Below, piece after piece: positions 59,066 to 64,000 of a stretch of DNA of 64,000 nt. The notes beneath the pieces are model-generated. The model saw nothing but the letters and a program-made list of their open reading frames with translations, was not told the DNA's origin and did no database searches. Every line of letters starts with the position of its first letter. The first letter of the stretch is position 1. The translations under genes and the position numbers were made by a program. Source of the stretch: Psychrobacillus psychrodurans (GTDB taxonomy: Bacteria; Bacillota; Bacilli; Bacillales_A; Planococcaceae); the NCBI RefSeq assembly GCF_027563345.1, contig NZ_JAMKBK010000007.1; one strand, written 5' to 3'.

Positions 59066-59493
59066 AATACCTCCTATGTAATAAGAAAAATCGGGTAAAA
59101 AACACCCTGTCCTATATGTACAAAACCTATTCCTATCAATTTCGAAGGCTTTGTACAGACATTTTGCTATATTATATCCGAGTCCATTTCTAGGAATGCT
59201 AGTTTGTCTATTCGTCGCCCTTCTACAACTTTTAGAAACAGGTAAGTGCATTTTTAGATAACTAGTAAAAAGACACTTTCCTATTCTCGAAAATACAATT
59301 TCGTTTGCTATTTCGCTTCTTTATTAGGTGAACACCTAATATCCCACTGTATTTCCACTACTTAAAAGAAAATCTACTTTCTTCATCCTACAGAATAGTA
59401 TCATTTGATTCAACGGTCTTATCACTATAGTAACTTTGTCCAATCTTACCAACTAAGCAATAAGCTATGAAAAACCTGTTTTCTTACTCTTTA
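59066..59493. other. 428-bp radA-clpC spacer
   Basis: No gene recognised. It holds a perfect 8-bp dyad ATTAGGTG / CACCTAAT (59323-59340) with only 2 bp between the arms, and a TATAAT on the minus strand (around 59171-59178) without a good -35. One of these may belong to the radA promoter. Confidence 0.5.
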
Positions 59494-59531
59494 TAAAAAA
59501 AGGGCATTCCGAACTATTTTTCGGAATGCCC
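59494..59531 (-). terminator. Terminator of the ctsR-mcsA-mcsB-clpC operon
   Basis: GGGCATTCCGAA / TTCGGAATGCCC perfect 12-bp stem followed on the minus strand by TTTTTTT. Confidence 0.97.
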
Positions 59532-59537
59532 GCTATA

Positions 59538-61985
59538 TTAACCTTCGGTAACCAAAGCTTTCGTGCGAACGACGAACTCATTGTCTTCAACATCAAATAT
59601 TACATGTTGCCCATCTAATACTTCCCCTTTTAAAAGCTCTTCGGAAAGTCGATCTTCTACATGTTTTTGTATTGCACGGCGTAAAGGACGAGCACCATAT
59701 TCTGGTTCATATCCTTCGGTTGTAATTTTATCTTGTGCTGCTTCTGTGATTTCTAATTCAATACCTTGTTCTTTCAAACGTTTTGCTAAATGGTCTGTCA
59801 TTAATGAAACAATTTGTTTTAAATGGTCTTTTTCTAGAGAGTGGAACACGATCATTTCATCTAGACGGTTTAAGAACTCTGGGCGGAATGCTTTTTTCAA
59901 CTCTTCTAGCATTTTACCTTTCATATCTTTATAGTCTGTCTTGCCACCTTCTTGTAAGTTAAACCCAACGTATTTGTTGAATTTAAGTGCATCCGCACCG
60001 ACATTCGATGTCATGATAACTACCGTATTACGGAAATCTACTGTACGGCCCTTTGAGTCTGTTAATCGGCCATCCTCTAACACTTGAAGAAGAATATTAA
60101 AGACATCAGGATGAGCCTTTTCAATTTCATCTAATAAGATAACAGAGTATGGTTTACGACGTACCTTTTCTGTTAATTGTCCACCATCGTCAAAACCAAC
60201 ATATCCTGGAGGAGAACCAACTAGACGAGAAGTTGAATGTTTTTCCATGTACTCGGACATATATACACGAATCATCGCATCTTCGTCTCCGAACATCACT
60301 TCCGCTAGAGCACGAGCAAGTTCTGTTTTCCCTACACCAGTAGGTCCTAAGAAGATAAAGGAACCAATAGGACGTTTTGGATCTTTCAGTCCTGCACGAG
60401 CACGACGAATAGCTCTTGAAATTGCGTCCACTGCTTCACTTTGACCAATAACTCTTTCATGTAATTTATCTTCCAGTTTTAATAACTTCTCAGATTCTGT
60501 TTGCGCTAGCTTGGATACTGGTACACCAGTCCACATAGACACCACTGCTGCAATATCTTCTATTGTAACTTCAGACTCTTCTTTTCCTTGCTTTTCTTTC
60601 CAATTGTTTTTCATTTTTTCTAGTTCATCTTTAAGCTTTTGTTCTTTATCACGGAATGATGCAGCTTTTTCAAACTCCTGACTTTGCACTGCAGCATTTT
60701 TCTCAGAACGAATCGCCTCTAGTTTTGCTTCTAGCTCTTTTAAATTAGGAGGTGTTGTATACGAACGTAAACGTACTTTAGATCCCGCTTCATCTATTAA
60801 GTCAATTGCTTTATCTGGTAGAAAACGATCAGAAATATAACGGTCAGACATTTTGACAGCAGCTTCTACCGCTGCATCTGTAATTTTTACACGGTGATGT
60901 GCTTCATAACGATCACGTAAACCGTAAATAATTTGGATAGCTTCATCTACTGAAGGTTCGTCTACTTGAATTGGTTGGAAACGACGTTCTAGTGCAGCAT
61001 CTTTTTCAATATATTTTCTATACTCATCCAGTGTTGTCGCACCTATACATTGTATTTCTCCACGAGCAAGAGCAGGCTTCAAAATATTCGAAGCATCAAT
61101 AGCACCCTCTGCTCCACCAGCTCCAATTAATGTATGAAGTTCATCGATAAATAAAATAACATTGCCGGCTTGACGAATTTCATCCATCACCTTTTTCAAA
61201 CGATCTTCAAATTCTCCACGATATTTTGTACCAGCAACAACTGTACCCATATCCAGCGTCATTACTCGTTTATCACGTAGGATTTCTGGCACTTCATTTT
61301 GTACGATTTGCTGCGCAAGCCCTTCTGCTATAGCCGTTTTCCCAACACCTGGTTCACCAATTAAAACTGGGTTGTTTTTTGTACGACGAGCCAATATTTC
61401 AATTACTCTTGTAATTTCTTTGCTACGTCCAATTACAGGATCTAGCGTACCTTCTCTTGCAATTTGCGTTAAATCACGAGCTAGACCATCCAGTGTAGGT
61501 GTACTAGCTGGAGCAGTCCCATTGTTCCCATTACCATGTGCTTGCTCTGTACTTCCTAATAATTGAAGAACTTGTTGACGAGCTTTGTTTAAACTTACTC
61601 CTGCATTATTTAGAACACGAGCTGCTACTCCTTCTCCTTCACGGATTAACGCTAGTAATAGATGCTCTGTTCCAATGTATGAGTGACCTAGTTTTCGAGA
61701 CTCATCTACTGAAAGCTCAATCACCTTTTTCGCACGAGGTGTATAGTTAACAATTGGTCCAACTTCTTCCTTACCAGCTCCTACTAGTTCCTCGATCCCT
61801 GTTTCGATTACTTTTAGATCTACTTCTATTGCTTCTAATGCTTTTGCAGCAATTCCACTACCTTCTCGGATAAGACCAAGTAATATATGTTCTGTCCCTA
61901 TAGATTCATGCTTTAAGCGAATAGCCTCTTCTTGTGCTAGTTGTAATACTTTTTGAGATCTTTGTGTAAAACGATTAAACATCAT
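59538..61985 (-). CDS. clpC: ATP-dependent Clp protease ATPase ClpC
   Basis: 815 residues. Double Clp-N repeat (3-140), first AAA+ module with GEPGVGKTA (about 208), UVR-like middle domain (about 420-455) used by the adaptor MecA and by McsB, second AAA+ module with GPTGVGKTE, and the ClpP-contacting VGF-type loop (KYVGFN). Removes phosphoarginine-marked proteins. Start codon overlaps the mcsB stop. Confidence 0.98.
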   Translation of the reverse strand: MMFNRFTQRSQKVLQLAQEEAIRLKHESIGTEHILLGLIREGSGIAAKALEAIEVDLKVIETGIEELVGAGKEEVGPIVNYTPRAKKVIELSVDESRKLGHSYIGTEHLLLALIREGEGVAARVLNNAGVSLNKARQQVLQLLGSTEQAHGNGNNGTAPASTPTLDGLARDLTQIAREGTLDPVIGRSKEITRVIEILARRTKNNPVLIGEPGVGKTAIAEGLAQQIVQNEVPEILRDKRVMTLDMGTVVAGTKYRGEFEDRLKKVMDEIRQAGNVILFIDELHTLIGAGGAEGAIDASNILKPALARGEIQCIGATTLDEYRKYIEKDAALERRFQPIQVDEPSVDEAIQIIYGLRDRYEAHHRVKITDAAVEAAVKMSDRYISDRFLPDKAIDLIDEAGSKVRLRSYTTPPNLKELEAKLEAIRSEKNAAVQSQEFEKAASFRDKEQKLKDELEKMKNNWKEKQGKEESEVTIEDIAAVVSMWTGVPVSKLAQTESEKLLKLEDKLHERVIGQSEAVDAISRAIRRARAGLKDPKRPIGSFIFLGPTGVGKTELARALAEVMFGDEDAMIRVYMSEYMEKHSTSRLVGSPPGYVGFDDGGQLTEKVRRKPYSVILLDEIEKAHPDVFNILLQVLEDGRLTDSKGRTVDFRNTVVIMTSNVGADALKFNKYVGFNLQEGGKTDYKDMKGKMLEELKKAFRPEFLNRLDEMIVFHSLEKDHLKQIVSLMTDHLAKRLKEQGIELEITEAAQDKITTEGYEPEYGARPLRRAIQKHVEDRLSEELLKGEVLDGQHVIFDVEDNEFVVRTKALVTEG

Positions 61986-63076
61986 TCAGATTCCTCTCCT
62001 TTTGTTTTCTGTTTTTCTTCTTTTTGCAATCGTTCCCTTAACAGCTTTGCGCGAAACATATCCCGCTCAGAGGTGTTCAATGAAGTACCTGCATATTTTT
62101 GTAGAAATCCTGGTTGCATAAACACCATACATTCATTCAATATAGTCACATCCACATCTTCAATGAGTCCTATATCTATCCCTAATCGCACATCCGATAG
62201 GCATCTTGCCGCTTCATCTGTCGCCATAATACGGGCAAATGATAAAGTTCCTAAAGATCGATATAGTCGGTCTTCTAGTGTATTGGCCGAATGCTTTAGA
62301 AGTGCATCCCGTGCTTCTCTTTCTTTTTGAATAATTTGTTCGGTAATACTCTGAAGATCAGCAAGTATGTCCTCTTCTGACTTACCAAGTGTGGTTTGGT
62401 TGGACACTTGGTATACATTACCGAGCGCTTCACTACCTTCTCCGTAGATTCCTCTTACAACCATTCCTAGTCTTGAAATGATAGTGACGATTCTATTCAT
62501 TTGCTTCGTCATCGTTAATGCGGGTAAATGCATCATTACAGATGCACGTAAACCAGTACCTGTATTGGTAGGGCAGCTTGTTAAATATCCAAACTGCTCG
62601 TCAAAAGCATATGGTAATTCCTTATCTAAAACACGATCTAACATATCTGCCTGAGCATAGGCCTCTTGAATTTGAAGCCCTGGAAAAAGACATTGTATAC
62701 GAATATGATCCTCTTCGTTGACCATCACACTAACGGATTCATCATTTGACAATAAAACAGAGCCAGTCATTGGCGAGTTAGCAAGCTTTGGACTGATTAA
62801 ATGTTTTTCTACTAACACCTGACGACTTAGTTCAGATACATCCTTTATATGGATGGAAGAAAATTGCATCTGTAATTCGTCACTTGCGTCCAACAAAGTG
62901 GAGGAAACAGATTGGTCAATTTTATGCGCCTCATCTTCTGTAAATGCTAAAGGAAAACGATAGCCATTCAGATTTCTTGCTAAGCGAATTCTTGTACTCA
63001 TAACAATATCCGAATGCTTACCCTCTCCCGCCATCCAACTAGAAATTGAGTTGTCTAAAAAACGTTCAATTGACAT
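61982..63076 (-). CDS. mcsB: Protein arginine kinase McsB
   Basis: 364 residues, phosphagen-kinase fold: STRIRLARN (27-35), catalytic loop CPTNTGTGLRAS with Cys168, and the phosphoarginine-reading RDxxRA motif (RDMFRA near residue 338). Marks proteins, including CtsR, for ClpCP. ATG at 63076 is inside the last codons of mcsA (11-bp overlap) with GGAGGTGA upstream. Confidence 0.96.
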   Translation of the reverse strand: MSIERFLDNSISSWMAGEGKHSDIVMSTRIRLARNLNGYRFPLAFTEDEAHKIDQSVSSTLLDASDELQMQFSSIHIKDVSELSRQVLVEKHLISPKLANSPMTGSVLLSNDESVSVMVNEEDHIRIQCLFPGLQIQEAYAQADMLDRVLDKELPYAFDEQFGYLTSCPTNTGTGLRASVMMHLPALTMTKQMNRIVTIISRLGMVVRGIYGEGSEALGNVYQVSNQTTLGKSEEDILADLQSITEQIIQKEREARDALLKHSANTLEDRLYRSLGTLSFARIMATDEAARCLSDVRLGIDIGLIEDVDVTILNECMVFMQPGFLQKYAGTSLNTSERDMFRAKLLRERLQKEEKQKTKGEESE

Positions 63077-63611
63077 CAGTTTGGTCACCTCCTGTAGAAA
63101 GCTGACTTTCCAAATCTCTCGCTTCATCCCTTAACTTTGCGGCTTCCTCAAAACTTTCAGTGTCAATCGCGTCTTTCATTTGAGAACGAATTGCTTCTAT
63201 TCGTTTTTTAATAGCAATTTTCTCCCCAAGCGCACCTGGAGCCTTTCCAATATGCGTTGTATTGCCGTTATGTAGTCTCTTAAATACATTAGGCAACTGC
63301 TTGCGGAAACTGTTATAGCAATTTGCACAACCAAATTTCCCTTCATCTAAAAAATGCTGTATCGACCAACCGCATTCATCGCATACGATCATATTTTTAG
63401 GTTGTTTTTGTTGCATTGGCTGCTGTTCTGTTTGACCAAACCAATTCGATAATAGCTGATGTAGAGATAACGGATCTTGTTTATACTCTACATAAAACGG
63501 GTGGAGGCTATTTGCACAGACCTCACAATAATGTCTTTCAAAGTGTTCACCGTTATGCACTTGCGTAACCGTTACTTTAGCTGGTCTTTGCTTACAATTT
63601 TCACAAATCAC
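63066..63611 (-). CDS. mcsA: McsA, activator of McsB
   Basis: 181 residues. Four CxxC pairs (Cys3/6, 29/32, 77/80, 95/98) forming zinc fingers, then a C-terminal UVR motif (IEAIRSQMKDAIDTESFEEAAKLRDEARDLE in parts). Activates the arginine kinase and senses metal or oxidative stress. 17 bp behind ctsR. Confidence 0.95.
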   Translation of the reverse strand: MICENCKQRPAKVTVTQVHNGEHFERHYCEVCANSLHPFYVEYKQDPLSLHQLLSNWFGQTEQQPMQQKQPKNMIVCDECGWSIQHFLDEGKFGCANCYNSFRKQLPNVFKRLHNGNTTHIGKAPGALGEKIAIKKRIEAIRSQMKDAIDTESFEEAAKLRDEARDLESQLSTGGDQTDVN

Positions 63612-63628
63612 CTTTCAACACACCCCGT

Positions 63629-64000
63629 TCATTTTTCACTTTTTTCATATTTTAACGTTAATAACATGGCACATAGTATACGTGATCGTAGTTCATCTCT
63701 CGCAGGAAGCGGAATTGCTAAAGTCGTTCGGTTTAAAGCTGCTAAAATAAGTTTAGCTTCACGTTTAGATATAACATCCTCATCGATTAACCGGAAAACA
63801 ATATCTTCGGTAACGGATTCAGAAGCCCCGTTTTCTAGTGTCTGTATAATATGCTCTATTAAATCAGCTTTCGTATGAGCTCGAACGCGGAGGATTCGAA
63901 TATATCCCCCTCCACCTCGTTTACTTTCTACTAAGTATCCTCGATCTTGGGTAAACCTTGTATTGATAACATAATTTATTTGAGATGGAACACACTGAAA
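63629..64000 (-). CDS. ctsR: CtsR, class III heat-shock repressor (C-terminal part)
   Basis: The frame is open from the right edge to TGA at 63629, giving 123 residues; about 30 N-terminal residues lie outside. The winged-helix glycine wing ESKRGGGGYIRI is present, which inserts into the minor groove of the operator and carries the heat-sensing glycines; the C-terminal four-helix region follows (ISKREAKLILAAL). Represses its own operon and clpP. First gene of the operon; the promoter and CtsR box are out of the window. Confidence 0.97.
   Translation of the reverse strand, partial: FQCVPSQINYVINTRFTQDRGYLVESKRGGGGYIRILRVRAHTKADLIEHIIQTLENGASESVTEDIVFRLIDEDVISKREAKLILAALNRTTLAIPLPARDELRSRILCAMLLTLKYEKSEK

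Noticed and set aside
59066..59251. N-terminal extension of RadA by 62 codons
   Set aside because: The RadA zinc finger starts right at the ATG 59065, which has an ideal AGGAGG; the extension has no conserved features.
1..64000. CRISPR array, insertion sequence, prophage, tRNA genes
   Set aside because: No direct-repeat arrays, transposase or integrase genes, or tRNA-like cloverleaf sequences were seen.

Overview
The window is a conserved chromosomal block of a spore-forming Bacillales bacterium, most likely of the Planococcaceae/Caryophanaceae (Psychrobacillus/Lysinibacillus/Sporosarcina side). This rests on the AT-rich composition, the 16S 5' end at position 1, the sporulation genes gerD, kbaA, cwlD and sigH, and a gene order matching the Bacillus subtilis ctsR-to-rrn region. 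Almost everything is on the minus strand, so transcription runs from 64000 towards 1. A species assignment cannot be made from this sequence alone.

Read in the direction of transcription: (1) 64000-59494, the class III heat-shock operon ctsR (partial)-mcsA-mcsB-clpC, closed by a strong terminator. (2) 59065-48517, radA, yacL, ispD, ispF, gltX, then a cysteine T-box leader in front of cysE-cysS-mrnC-rlmB-rae1, then sigH and rpmG. (3) 48476-36861, secE-nusG, rplK-rplA, an L10 leader with rplJ-rplL, a RsmC-like methyltransferase, then rpoB-rpoC. (4) 36725-32002, the str operon ybxF-rpsL-rpsG-fusA-tuf. (5) 31909-25906, a non-ribosomal insert: a Bce-type two-component system with its ABC transporter, and a YuiF-like permease. 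(6) 25642-10822, the S10-spc-alpha ribosomal super-operon with secY, adk, infA and rpoA. (7) 10761-7506, ecfA1-ecfA2-ecfT-truA; then rplM-rpsI. (8) 6323-485, a GNAT acetyltransferase, an MFS transporter, cwlD, mrp/salA, gerD (+), kbaA and a degenerate pdaB-like gene (+). (9) 435-1, the promoter, leader and first ~100 bases of an rrn operon.

Most genes are universal housekeeping genes for translation, transcription, secretion and proteostasis. The less ordinary content is in the spacers. These include a 122-nt rod-like hairpin just before 16S, and a promoter plus two competing terminator pairings between rplQ and ecfA1. There is also an 11-bp dyad that could hide the mrp ribosome-binding region in read-through transcripts, two hairpins in front of rpoB, a terminator directly before nusG, and a structured GC-rich block between radA and yacL. 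The methionine aminopeptidase gene usually found between adk and infA is absent, replaced by about 430 bp that I do not recognise. No insertion sequence, prophage, CRISPR array or tRNA gene was seen. I found no clear new multi-gene system; the best candidates for something undescribed are the RNA-level elements at 10822-10997 and 105-226 and the degenerate PdaB-like protein.
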